A DNA stretch of 64,000 nucleotides. Source: Stagonosporopsis chrysanthemi. Lineage: Eukaryota > Ascomycota > Dothideomycetes > Pleosporales > Didymellaceae. How positions within the stretch are numbered: position 1 is the stretch's first letter; every line of letters starts with the position of its first letter. Below the pieces are notes generated by a model. The model was not told the DNA's origin, did not search any database, and saw nothing but the letters and a program-made list of their open reading frames with translations. The position numbers and the translations under genes are program-made. The stretch spans positions 1 to 64,000 of the forward strand of contig JAFISE010000024.1 in the NCBI GenBank assembly GCA_022560025.1, written 5' to 3'. This document shows positions 32,204-42,321 of the stretch, in pieces.

Positions 32204-33981
32204 TTATGCCCATGCACCAACTAGACTCATCAAGAATGCGCCGAAGAAGACTAGCAAACACGCTATCACCCTCTTCTTTCCTCTCAGCACCTGCCAGCTC
32301 TCGTCGCTCAAGAAATCCTCCGACATGAGTTCGACAAGCGAAGCGAAGACAAGAAAGCCTGCAGAGATAGCGTTCATGATGCCAACAACGAGCAGCCCAA
32401 TCTCAGAGTCTGGGCTGTACAGAGTGTGCGTAGCGATGCCGATGGCCTGACCAAGTGGTGTCGTGCAACCGTATGCTATTGCCATGAGCCACGGTTGAGG
32501 AGATCGAGCTGGCCAGGAAATGGCCGCGATGCGAACGCCGAGTGCTAGACCTTCGAATGTTTGGTGGAAGATGATGGCGATGAGTAAAACCACGAAGTCG
32601 TTTCCAATAGCCACGGCGAGAGACATGCCGATGAATATGCTATGAAAAAGGATTCCCATTTCCAGGAGGAAACACTGCAACACGGCCTTCTTGTGAGCTT
32701 GCTCAGCCATCAATCCGTGACCTGGCTGGCTGATCTCTGGATCCTCGATTGCACTTTCGTTGCTGCTTTTCCTGCCAGAGTCGACTTGAGCTTCTCCTTC
32801 TGCGGACTCGATGGCGTCCAGTCTTTGGTTCTCCGCACGGTACTGAGAAAGAGTGCGGCTGATGCTAGTAACCCTGCCCCTGAGGTTGCCCATTGAGCGG
32901 ACTTGGTCCTGCATGCTACCATCAGAGTAAGTCCTTCTCATCTGCGCTTGGAGCTCTGGCGCTGTTCGCACCACATTCTCCTTCTCTTGTACAGTGTCAC
33001 GGGCAACACTTGTCACACCCTCGTTACCACCACAGCAATGTCGGCCGGGAGAGAAAACCATCTCAATGATTGTCACAAAGAAGACGCTAGCAAGCATAAT
33101 CGCGCCTGGCGCTGCTGGATAGTCTTCGATCCAGAAGCTTGATAGACATGGGTCGCTCAGGGACAAGAATGCCGTTGGTAGAAGATGTACGAATGCTGTT
33201 GCAATCAACACGCCCGTTCCAAAATGCTTTGCGCTGAAGAGGAAAGAAGCGGGAATCCGAAGGCGAGGAAACTTGATCACCAGAATAGGAAAGGCGCAGG
33301 CGGTTGAAGAGACAAAGAGGATGATAAAAAGACCACCAATGTGGAACGGCAGATTGTAGTCGGGCTGTGCACCTCCCACAGCGCAGCCATCTCTCTTGGG
33401 ATAGTAGTGAGTCGCAGGAGTACCTGTGTATGTGAGTTGGATTGCGCTGCATAGTCTGGCTCGGTCGGTCTCACTCTGAAAAATAGGCTTGTCAGCTACG
33501 ACGTGCGAGGTTCGATCTTTGATGATGTAAGACATGAACAATGAGGTGCAAAGCACGGACAGACTCCAACGACCCCAGCTTTTGAGGGTCGTCGACGGGA
33601 ATTTGCCACTAGTTGTGCTAGGGTCTGCTAGATGTTCATCTCTCACGGTTGCGATGGTTCGGGTGCAAGGTCCTGGCAGCGTCAGCATTTCCGTTTTCGT
33701 GACATCGTGAACGGCTCGACGGCACCATAATGAGGACCCTTGACACCCTCCCCAAACGCAATCGATTGCTTCTCTTTCTCTTGAAACTGATTTTCGTTCA
33801 CGTCGCAGCGTCTGAGACCTTGTCCGCCGCTGCGCAATTTATCGGCATCTCGTAACTCTCTAGCATTCGCGATTCCGTTCAGGTCTTGGCATGTCGTAAG
33901 ATCGGCTGCAAAGCGAGGCGGGTTTTGATTCCAGGTAGGGTTCAAGAGGACTTCTTCGTCAGTTCGGGAGGGACAATTCAT
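32204..33981 (-). CDS. ZIP-family zinc/iron transporter
   Basis: Imports zinc or iron, most likely at the plasma membrane. The main exon frame runs to 32204 and carries the ZIP core: HIGGLFIILFVSSTACAFPI (TM1), FSAKHFGTGVLIATAFVHLL (TM2), MLASVFFVTIIEMVFS (TM3), EMGILFHSIFIGMSLAV (TM4 with metal-binding H), HQTFEGLALGVRI (TM5) and three further segments ending FFGAFLMSLVGAWA. The frame is open back to a Met at 33688, but fungal ZIPs usually begin with a CPSRTD...WNxNPP segment, and exactly this occurs in another frame starting at the ATG at 33979-33981 (MNCPSRTDEEVLLNPTWNQ...LRRCD). I therefore propose an upstream exon at about 33981-33816 joined by one or more introns to a point near 33385; junctions are unresolved. 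The TM3-TM4 loop has no His-rich cluster. Confidence 0.82.
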
Positions 33982-34581
33982 ATTGGAAATGGCCGCGGGG
34001 TGTTTCTGAAGCCGCGTGTATGTTGTATGACGAGAAAGCAATGACGTGGAAAAGGTAAGGAGATGCCCGGAGCTATATGTGAACAAGTGAGTGGTCTGGG
34101 AACGATTTCGGCTAGGGCTCATCCGTAACGATTCCTAAAGAGATTGCTGTGCCGAGTTGCCAAGATGAACCCGACCACACGAGAATCTCAGGATGGGAAC
34201 TCAATGGTGGGCTCTTACCCCATAGCGCCTCGTCCGTCCGCGGGGATAGCGCGATCCCACGTTATCGTGCAAGGTTCTGAGCGTGTGAGCACCTTCCTGT
34301 CTTCGTGAGCAAGAACACGGCCTGGACTTCCGCCGGGTTCTCCCGAGCCCAAGACAATTGCTTCTGCACCCAGCGCATTAAGATGCAAGAGCTAACGAGA
34401 TTGGTAGGGTAGTCGGCAAACTCTCTGATTGTGTTTGCGTATTCTCTGACGCAATGTTGTGTTGTTCGACGGCTGTTGCTTGAATGTCACGACCAACAAC
34501 CGGTCTTGGCACCTTAATGACATAGATCAGAATTAACCCATGTTGAAGCGTACATAATTTGTCACTCTATGGGTATCGCTT
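33982..34581. other. Intergenic, promoter side of the ZIP gene
   Basis: 600 bp between the ZIP start and the stop of folylpolyglutamate synthase. No gene seen. Confidence 0.6.
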
Positions 34582-36216
34582 TCAATTCTTCTTTGCAGAT
34601 TCCAAGACCTCAAGAGCACCTCCGACCAAGTGGAGGCTGCCCGTGACCAAGACCATCACTTCTGCGTCGATGTCATCCGCCCTTTCACGTGCTACGCCTC
34701 GCGCAACGCTGACCGCTTCTTCAATGGTCTTCAACACTCGCACCTCTGCAGTATTGTCGATCTCTGACCAGGTTCTGGCCAACGCCTTTTGCACAGCAAG
34801 AGCGTCGACCTCTACATTGTCCGTATTGATTGAAACCAGATCAGGTCTATAGCCTTCGCTGAAAGTCTGGTTGGTCGTGAAAATTACGTGTGTGAAAGGC
34901 GATGTCGACCCAGATGTAATAGTGTTTTGCAGGGCTGTGTAGAGCGCTTTAGCAAGAGCGCTTGCATCTCGAGTTTGTTGGTTGAAGATCAATACTCGAG
35001 GTACCTTCGCCCGTGATACTGCTGTTGCAGTTGCAAATGCAACCTGCTCAGCGAACCATCGTCCTGTGACCTCAATGCTCTCAAGAGTATGTGCGCCATC
35101 GATGTGCCAAGCTATGTTCTTCTCTCGGCGGACCTCACAGCGACCAGACCAGCGGACCTGCTCAAGCCCTTTGATGAACTGTGGAGGGAGTTCAATGTGT
35201 GCTGACGTTGTTGGGTCCGGAATTGAAGTATGGCCCAGAGCACGCAGATGTGCTGCAGCGACGGCAATCGCTATAGAAGCATTGATCTTCTGGAAGTCTG
35301 CCGATAGACCAAGTTTGACGCTGTCATTGGCCAGGGACGGGTGAAGATCGACGACGTGAAGCTCCGTGCCCCTCTCGGTAGCTCTCTGATGTAGAACTGT
35401 GATAGCTTCTTCTTTCTGAGGCGCAGTGAATGCAACGCTACCTGGCTTGAAGATACCGGCCTTGTGCCACGCTATCTCAGGAAGTGTGGATCCGAGCATA
35501 GCTGTATGATCGATGCCCAGGCTGGTGACCGCTGTGACGGTTGGTCTGGTCAGGATGTTGGTGCTATCGTACTCGCCGCCAATACCACACTCTATAACCG
35601 CAGAATCGATGCCCTCGTGTAGGTATGCGTGCAAAGCCATGAGCGTCAAATACCTGAAATAAACAGGCTTTGTCGGCACATCGGCGGGCGCATTCTCAGC
35701 CTTTGCTGCGGCTTCTAATTTGTCCCAAACTTCGAAGAAGTATCTTGCGAATTTTTCCTCGGATATCGGCTCGTTGTCAATCTGTATGCGCTCGCGAACG
35801 AATCGTAGATGCGGGGAGGTGTAGAGGCCAATCTTGGAGGGCTGTGACGGTGCATCACTCGTGGAGGCGTACTGCGATAAGATCGAGGAGATGAATGCGC
35901 TGGTCGAGCCTTTGCCCTTAGTTCCAGCAATGTGGACAGGCCTCAATCTGTCGAAATCTGAGGGCTGAGGACGATATCAGTGGAACTCAGATCGAAAGAT
36001 GTTAGAGACCGCACACCTTGTATCCAATTTTGCTGCACCACTCAATCATCTCTGGTATAGCAGCCTTATTCATTCCCCGTCCAGATTTGCGAATAGCATC
36101 AACGATTGCAAAGTTGGATTGCAGCGTGTTCAACGCCGCCACAGCGGCCTTCACCCCATCAGCTCGAAGCTTCCGATATTTGGATATACACCTACTGCAT
36201 AGTCGCGCTTCTCCAT
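34582..36216 (-). CDS. MET7: Folylpolyglutamate synthase
   Basis: Adds glutamates to folates using ATP, needed for methionine synthesis and mitochondrial one-carbon metabolism. Three exons: 36216-36196 (only 21 bp), 36148-36017 and 35964-34582, 511 residues. The 47 bp intron 1 (GTAGGT...GCTGATG...AAG) and 52 bp intron 2 (GTGTGC...CTCAG) restore MEKRDYAAAVAALNTLQSNF and GYKPSDFDRLRPVHIAGTKGKGST, matching the yeast Met7 N-terminal layout. Family motifs: P-loop GTKGKGST, IGLYTSPHLRFVRERI (folate loop), EPISEEKFARYFFEVWD, CGIGGEYDSTN, GIDHTAMLGSTLPEIAWHKAGIF, WHIDGAHT, FNQQTRDA and GSLHLVGGALEVL. The Met7-type GGEYDSTN and ISEEKF motifs favour FPGS over dihydrofolate synthase. A separate mitochondrial presequence is not obvious at this start. 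Confidence 0.94.
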
Positions 36217-37706
36217 ACCTGTTGCGCTATAGTGTCTCCGAACAATTGAGGCGGTTCGCCAGCAGGCAGGGCGACTCCGTGCTACTAGCATGAGGACATC
36301 TCATCAGTGGTGCTATACAAGATGCGATTGCCGAGTACTTTTATTCGCGATCCCGCATGACGCGCCGGCGCTGTGACACAGACCCCAAGGCCCGTTCCTG
36401 CATTCCCCAAATAGCCTATTCTTCCTTCCTTTCAACACATGCCCTTCGTTGGACGAAAGCGTGCGCATGTTTGGCAACTTCAATACTTTTAGCCTGTACT
36501 AAGTTTCGCGCAAACGTTTGACGCAGGTCAGGTGATCAATCCTGCAAGTTGTGCCTCCACTTCCGCCTTGTCCTCCCGAACTCAAAACCCAACGGGTGAT
36601 CGAGACAGGCAAGAGAGCTTTGTCAATGCTGTATCTCAGGTATTCACGACCTCCGCGCAGACATTTTACTTCAGACACGTGTTGCAGCACTGCGCTTGGC
36701 TCTACCACCTGAACCATTGTACGACAGCTATGCATCAGCACTTCGGAACACAGTTCTGAAGGCGCTAAGTTCGTAAATATGAACATGTTTGATCGGCTGC
36801 CATGTATCAAGCCTGTTCCCACTGCCTTGAATAGAGTAGCGCAAAACACCTCGGGATCTGATGAGACGGGATCTGCAACAACACGGCGTACAGGGCCTCC
36901 ACAGAACCATTAGGGCGGATCATCAGGACTTATTGTTCCAGAAGACAGGCTGACTGCGCACAGGTATACGTCAAAGCAGTTGACAGTTTCTTGGCTACAT
37001 ACCAGCAGCGCTTTGAAGAGCTAGGATATATGTCCAGAGCCTGACATCATCTCAGCTATTGACTGGAATTTCCTCGGCGCAACACGACATGTTACATCTC
37101 ACTACAATTGTAGAGCACCGAACCTCAATGGAGCTATGTCTATCGGCAAGAAGAAATCCTTACGACAAGACCTGCCATGACCGCAACCTCAAGGTGGAAG
37201 CGCAAGGTAATGGCGACAACAAGACAGCGAGGCTCGAACTTCCGTTGGTTTGCTGTAACGCAGGCGACTTGTGGAGGCACTCATGCAGTATGAAATCAAG
37301 TAAGAGGATGGCTATCCCCTAATCACCTGCTTCGTGAAAGATGGCCAGCGTGTGAAAGCCGCCACCGTTGGCAATCACACTGCGCAGTCCAGACGACCTA
37401 CGCTAACAGCACAGACAGCTTGTTGATCTCGCGTATACGTACCTGACGATCATAATCGATGCCTGCCTGTCATATCTGTCAAGCATGGGCGGGCACTTTC
37501 GACCACAGCGACAGCTTGGCGGCTTTGAGTATATGACAACAGCTGGGCAACCGCAGCCCCGCGGCAGCCCAGTAATCAAAGCCCTGAGCTGTCGCAGAGT
37601 TGGATTGGTGACTGCGACCGATAGAGTCGCATCATTTCACGACCCATGTTTCACACATCACCTCATCCCTGCAATACCCGCACCGGCCCGCGACAACATC
37701 ACTGAT
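36217..37706. other. Intergenic region, only weak open frames
   Basis: A minus-strand frame of 116 codons (36499-36849) has some protein-like stretches but no motif and no clean start or splice structure. Nothing else is supported. Confidence 0.5.
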
Positions 37707-38108
37707 ATGATCCCCTTTGTATCCCATGCTTTTGCTGGTTTTCTTGCCCTCATCCCGGTCCTAATCTCGTCGAATTTCCCTTCTCATGCCGCGCCGCTAT
37801 TGAGCATTCGTGGCGCCGCCTTCACAATGGAGCTGGTCGCCTATTGCACACATCTACCACAGATGCTACCACGGCGAGACAAAGATAGCAGCGCAGATCT
37901 TTGTCCTCGAGAGACACAATTAGTACAGAAGTGCGTGCGACTTTCGCCTAACTGCAAATATACAACTCTACCCAGGGTTCCCTTCGTCAAACCAAGGATA
38001 GCGCTCATCGTGCACAAAGGAACCTTCCGTGGCTCCACAGCCACATCTGTTTGTGCCTGTGAAGGGTCAAATATAAACCCGCTTCAAGGCCCGCGCGACC
38101 ACCGTTAG
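37707..38108 (+). CDS. Candidate small secreted Cys-containing protein
   Basis: 133 residues from the ATG at 37707. The N terminus MIPFVSHAFAGFLALIPVLI followed by SSNFPSHA fits a signal peptide. The mature part has six Cys (47, 66, 76, 83, 116, 118) and two dibasic sites. The frame is open further upstream to 37485 but that part looks non-coding. No known family. Lies 57 bp before the next secreted protein gene, so the two may be a tandem effector-like pair, or this frame may be chance. Confidence 0.35.
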   Translation: MIPFVSHAFAGFLALIPVLISSNFPSHAAPLLSIRGAAFTMELVAYCTHLPQMLPRRDKDSSADLCPRETQLVQKCVRLSPNCKYTTLPRVPFVKPRIALIVHKGTFRGSTATSVCACEGSNINPLQGPRDHR

Positions 38109-38165
38109 GCACACGACTCTACGACATCCACCTACCGTAATCTTTAATCGCATAACGAGTGCGTC

Positions 38166-38696
38166 ATGTTCGATCTCACCATCTCCAAAGCAGCCACGAT
38201 CTATTTGTTCGTTCTGTTCCAAACCATTCTCGCGCCCGGTCATGCGCTTCCCAGTCTACAACCACGCGGCCTTCCTGGAGCCGTCTACACCTGCACAGGC
38301 GAGAACTTCTCAGGAGACTGCGCCTGGTCTCTACCTACGACCGATTGCCGCATAGCGACCGCGAAGTCAATAGGCCCTGACCCTGGCGGCTACTGCACGC
38401 TGTACAAGAAGTTCGACTGTACTGGATCCGTCCGCACTCTGCGATTCCCCGGCGCCTCGTCTGGTTTGCCAGACTACATGTCTTTCAAGTGCGGCGTTGG
38501 CGTGGGTATCTCGGGTACCGTTGCGCCACAAGCAAAGGCAAATCCCGACTTGAGCTTGAAGGCGCTGCCGGCGGATCGGCTTGCGGGTGGTGTTGGCAGT
38601 GCAGAGAGGGAGGCGCATTTGAAGGAGCTGCAGGCAATGGAGAAGGATGGGTTCAGCGAGGGAATGATTGGTTTGAAGAAGGATACGTACTACTAG
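38166..38696 (+). CDS. Small secreted Cys-rich protein
   Basis: Single exon, 176 residues. A signal peptide (IYLFVLFQTILAPGHA) ends at about residue 27, with a QPRG Kex2-like site near 35. The core has six Cys at 43, 52, 61, 77, 85 and 109 in a YTCTGENFSGDCAW...GGYCTLYKKFDCTG arrangement, compact enough for three disulfides and resembling a beta/gamma-crystallin-like or small effector fold. The C-terminal 50 residues are charged, Cys-free and probably flexible. Likely secreted; function unknown. Its small size, Cys pairing and gene-poor surroundings fit an effector or cell-surface protein, which is inference. Confidence 0.75.
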   Translation: MFDLTISKAATIYLFVLFQTILAPGHALPSLQPRGLPGAVYTCTGENFSGDCAWSLPTTDCRIATAKSIGPDPGGYCTLYKKFDCTGSVRTLRFPGASSGLPDYMSFKCGVGVGISGTVAPQAKANPDLSLKALPADRLAGGVGSAEREAHLKELQAMEKDGFSEGMIGLKKDTYY

Positions 38697-39258
38697 GATT
38701 TGTGATGAGTTGATTGAGGGAGTTTTCAGTTCGTGTATACCCGTATCAAAGCTTTATTGTTACCCTTTCATTTATGGAAATATCACGATCGAGACTAGTC
38801 TTGGATCTGCGGTGCCTCTGTAAGCCTTAGCTCAACGTTAACATCTACTACGTTGTCGGCAGTATTTTCCTCCAACCTTCTCATCCCGGCAAGTTACGAC
38901 AAGCGTCGAATGCCATGGGTGATGTTACCTAAGACTTTGTGATTGTTTCTTGGCCACTTATGTTTCTGGACGTACAATCCTTATTACTCACGAATACTAC
39001 CATGTACGCCTGTCACGTACAGTACGACAGTCAACCTTGTAACAACGCAGACACCCAATGCCTGAGTACTCTGATCTGAACATAGGAAAGTATTTGTACA
39101 GGTGTAGTACTGATACAAGCGAGCGAACAGCTCGCGGCACCTACGTGAACGTGTCCGTAGGTCTTGCGAAGCACTCCAAAACGCCTGCCATGCATCGAAG
39201 TCGTTCTTGCTCGACTCGATTACAGAGCTCTGCACCCGTATGAAAGCCTTGTCAACGC
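38697..39258. other. Intergenic, convergent 3' ends
   Basis: No gene seen in 562 bp. Confidence 0.6.
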
Positions 39259-39945
39259 CTAGTCATGCTCCAGAGCTCTCTCCTCCAGTGCCTCAACGCC
39301 TGCCTTCAACTCTCTGATTCGGTGCCCGACCCTCCTCTTTACCTCCTGCCCGACCACGTCATCAGACTCGCTCACAACTCTGCCGTAGTACTCCAGCAGC
39401 TTGTCAAGCTCCTCGCGCGCTGCTTCACGGTCGTCTTGTGCGTATGTTGTGTTCTTGTCCGTCTCCTCAGACGCAATCTCGAATTCATCTTTTGCAGTGC
39501 CGAACATGTCGGTAATCGTCTCGATGTGATCCTCAATTACTTTCTGGTGCTCAGGCGAGATTTCGGCAGCAGACTCAGCAGGCCAGGATATTTTCGGAGT
39601 CGATGTGAATGTGCGCACTGAAGAGAGTGAGGTCGGCGTGCTGAAGCGCGTCCATTGGTTTGGGGCCGCGAGGAGGGAGTGGTTTCGGACTTCATAGCGG
39701 GGTGCTGGAGACGGAGAGCGCGAGCGCAGTTGAGTTTGTGTTTGTGTGTGGATTTGCGATGTGACGTAGGGAGAGGCGCGCTGGGCTGCTGTTGTAGAAG
39801 CACGCGGAATTGAGGTGCGTAAGAGTGTGCGGATGGGTGCGGTTCGGGTAGGCATCTCGGCGGCGCGTGAAGTATAGCTGCGTGCGCTTTGCACCGCTAC
39901 ATTCCTGGCTGCGGCGCGGGCTCTTAAGGGCGTTTGTGCGAACAT
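39259..39945 (-). CDS. Mitochondrial hypothetical protein
   Basis: Chosen start is the ATG at 39943-39945, giving 228 residues; the frame is open to 40050 but the shorter form begins with a classic mitochondrial presequence (MFAQTPLRARAAARNVAVQS). Residues 30-125 are Ser/Thr/Arg-rich. The conserved-looking part is the acidic helical C terminus (SPEHQKVIEDHIETITDMFG, DDREAAREELDKLLEYYGRV, VKRRVGHRIRELKAGVEALE), likely a helical hairpin or coiled coil. No enzyme motif. Probably a matrix or inner-membrane-associated protein of unknown role. Confidence 0.7.
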   Translation of the reverse strand: MFAQTPLRARAAARNVAVQSARSYTSRAAEMPTRTAPIRTLLRTSIPRASTTAAQRASPYVTSQIHTQTQTQLRSRSPSPAPRYEVRNHSLLAAPNQWTRFSTPTSLSSVRTFTSTPKISWPAESAAEISPEHQKVIEDHIETITDMFGTAKDEFEIASEETDKNTTYAQDDREAAREELDKLLEYYGRVVSESDDVVGQEVKRRVGHRIRELKAGVEALEERALEHD

Positions 39946-40226
39946 GATGAAAAGGGTGGTGGAGATGGAGAGGCAGAGTGAGGTGCCTGAGGTTTGTCTG
40001 GGGTAAGATGTCATGGGGGCGGTGCTGCGCGGCAAGCTGGGGCCGAACACCGAGGACAGCTTCAGGCCAATACATCTCTCTTGCAGCTGGTACTGCGACT
40101 ATACGGACGACTTCAGTACCTCTCGTGGTTTCTACAAGCTTCTACGTTTTTGTACGTGGGCAAGGTGCTGTACAATAAACGTATATATTCACAACAAAGT
40201 GGCGATTTCTCATCAATCTAGCTCTG

Positions 40227-40312
40227 GCGAGCGTAGTCTAGTGGTTATGATGTCTGCTTTACATGTCAGTGTGAAGCGCAGAAGGTCGGGAGTTCGATCC
40301 TCCCCGCTCGTA
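40227..40312 (+). tRNA. tRNA-Val(UAC) with 13-nt intron
   Basis: Acceptor stem GCGAGCG pairs with CGCTCGT (one G-U). D arm GTCTAGTGGTTATGAT. Anticodon stem TCTGC/GCAGA with loop TTTACAC, so the anticodon is TAC. A 13-nt intron at 40264-40276 sits after position 37, and its GTGAAG end pairs with the anticodon region as expected for the tRNA splicing endonuclease. T arm GGGAG-TTCGATC-CTCCC. Mature length 73. Confidence 0.97.
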
Positions 40313-40318
40313 GCATCG

Positions 40319-40324
40319 TTTTTT
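40319..40324 (+). terminator. Pol III T-run terminator
   Basis: Six T residues starting 7 bp after the end of tRNA-Val, the standard RNA polymerase III stop signal. Confidence 0.9.
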
Positions 40325-42321
40325 GCAATTCGGTGGGTGTAGAAGCTTGCAAACCTCAGCCGAGGCTATCAAGCCTCACCAATGTTTTTGCCCCGCCTAC
40401 GGCCTAGAGGGAAAGCCCCGTGTTCCTGGTTGAAGTGTGGACCATTCAACATCGACCGGCTTCAGTGAGCCGGGAAGCGACATAGGATGAGCCAGCAGAA
40501 ATGAACAGAACTGCAGAAGAGTCTTAACAAGTCTCTGGCTACGACCGGGTTAATTCTGCACGCAGCCTTGGTCTTTGCTCGGATGGCGGTTTTGGCTTCG
40601 ATGATTTTGGGTGCGATTTTGGTTAGAGCAGCAGTCGTCCATGAGCCTTCCAAGGACTCTGGAGCATTCCATGAAAGAGGAAAAAAGGCTTTTGCAGTAA
40701 GTGCTACATCGAATCTTTTGAGAGACGCATCGATCGTTTGATTGTACCTCATGTTGACCAGACGATCATGCTGTACTGGTGCCAACATTTCCAGACGGAT
40801 GCCTTATGCAATTACCAACATGAAGACGCATGATCATCTCTGCGATGTGATACTCGAGCCGCCAGAAAAATTCAACGCCGGGAAAGGATTTGGTTACCAT
40901 TCGCTACGTGCCCGATGGCTTTTTGGTCAATTGATTCTCGCTGCGTTGCGCGAACGTGTTTTTCTTGCTTCTGGCATGGTGATAACATCTGGAGCAAGAA
41001 CAAAAGAGATATCAAACACGAAAGACGATGTCAAGTAAATGCCCTTTTAGAGTTTGCGAAGCAGTCGCACACAGTACTCCGCTAGCGGCCCTTCGATGAC
41101 TGAAGCAAGTTGGCAATATTTCAATTAATTTTTGTGATTGATGTCTTTCTGCCTTCGATGAGGTAAGTGGGCAGTGCGGAGGTCTGTCGCGTCTTGTTGG
41201 CTCAGGGAGGCAAAACTGATACCTCATATAAACCTGATATCACATATGCGACGCTATCATTGTACTAGAGGTGTAATTGAGTTGCAAAACGCCCACTTCC
41301 ATATTCAAGTTGCATCGCGGGTGAAGCTGTGACGCGGATCGCCTATTACGGACTAGGCCGGCCGCAGCTGCAAACGCGCTAGCAGACTCACTGTTAAGTA
41401 GAGCGTCGCGCCGTGACTGCTTTCTCTGCGCCTTCGCCAGTCGATGCAGTACTAGAACTGCTGCGGGTAGCCCCCGAATTAATATTTCCACTCGCATCAG
41501 ATCCGCAGTAGCGGTGCCGTCATGCAACAATGCCAAGCCTGGCACCTGTCAAGGTCTAGTCAGGACACGATCCGCTCTTGCGGTGCCTTTCGGGTCCGCT
41601 TTTGGCGGCTATCCGACAAGCTGTTAGCAAGCCTGCTGAGGTCCATAAGGGGCCGTTGATACCATCCAAACCATACCCAGTCTTTATTATCAACTGGTCG
41701 AAACGAGACACCATCTGCGACTGACGACCTGGCCATGCCAGAAGATTGGAACAATGGGATCTGTTTCAACTGTCGCTACAGAAAAGCGATAGGTTTCTCC
41801 AACCAGGGCGATATGCTTCTCGTTACTTTATTGTACCGTGCAGCCAGGATTGTTCGCCATCCTGTTCTTACACAGCAACCATGTGTACGTCAACACAAAT
41901 TACCTTCCTCCGCGAAGATTGAACTGACTTCAGTTGCAGACGCTGTATTATTCTTCCTCAGTCTAATTATTTGAGGTCGCCAAGTGTGGGTTTAACATCA
42001 CCGAGAGCTCTTGCCTCGCCAAGCGTTCCTCCCACCATCAAGGCTTAGCGCTCAAACACTACCCTCTCACATTTTCTGCCTTCGTCCAGTCCACAACGCC
42101 AATAACGACGCCAGAAACAGCTAGTGTGCGTACGCTTCTGTAATGGCACCCGAACATTCGCATCTCCTCCTCGGTGATGTGCCGCCGAATGGACGGCTTC
42201 CCACTCAAGCTGAGATTAGCTCCAACCCAACAGTGAGGGCCAAATACCTCCTCGAGAAGATAAGACGAGCAAGATAAGACGAGCAAGATCAGATCCACGG
42301 AATGATATCGACCCCTTCGCC
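40325..42321. other. 2 kb region without supported gene
   Basis: A minus-strand frame of 108 codons (40462-40788) and others lack motifs. Includes the tandem 14-bp repeat near 42258 just before the next gene. Confidence 0.5.
42258..42285. repeat. Two tandem copies of a 14-bp unit
   Basis: AGATAAGACGAGCA occurs twice head to tail, with a partial third start (AGAT), 36 bp upstream of the start codon of the next gene. Probably replication slippage; an effect on the 5' UTR is possible. Confidence 0.9.

Noticed and set aside
36499..36910. Minus-strand gene of about 116-140 codons
   Set aside because: Two overlapping frames look equally plausible, with no clear start, splice sites or motif.
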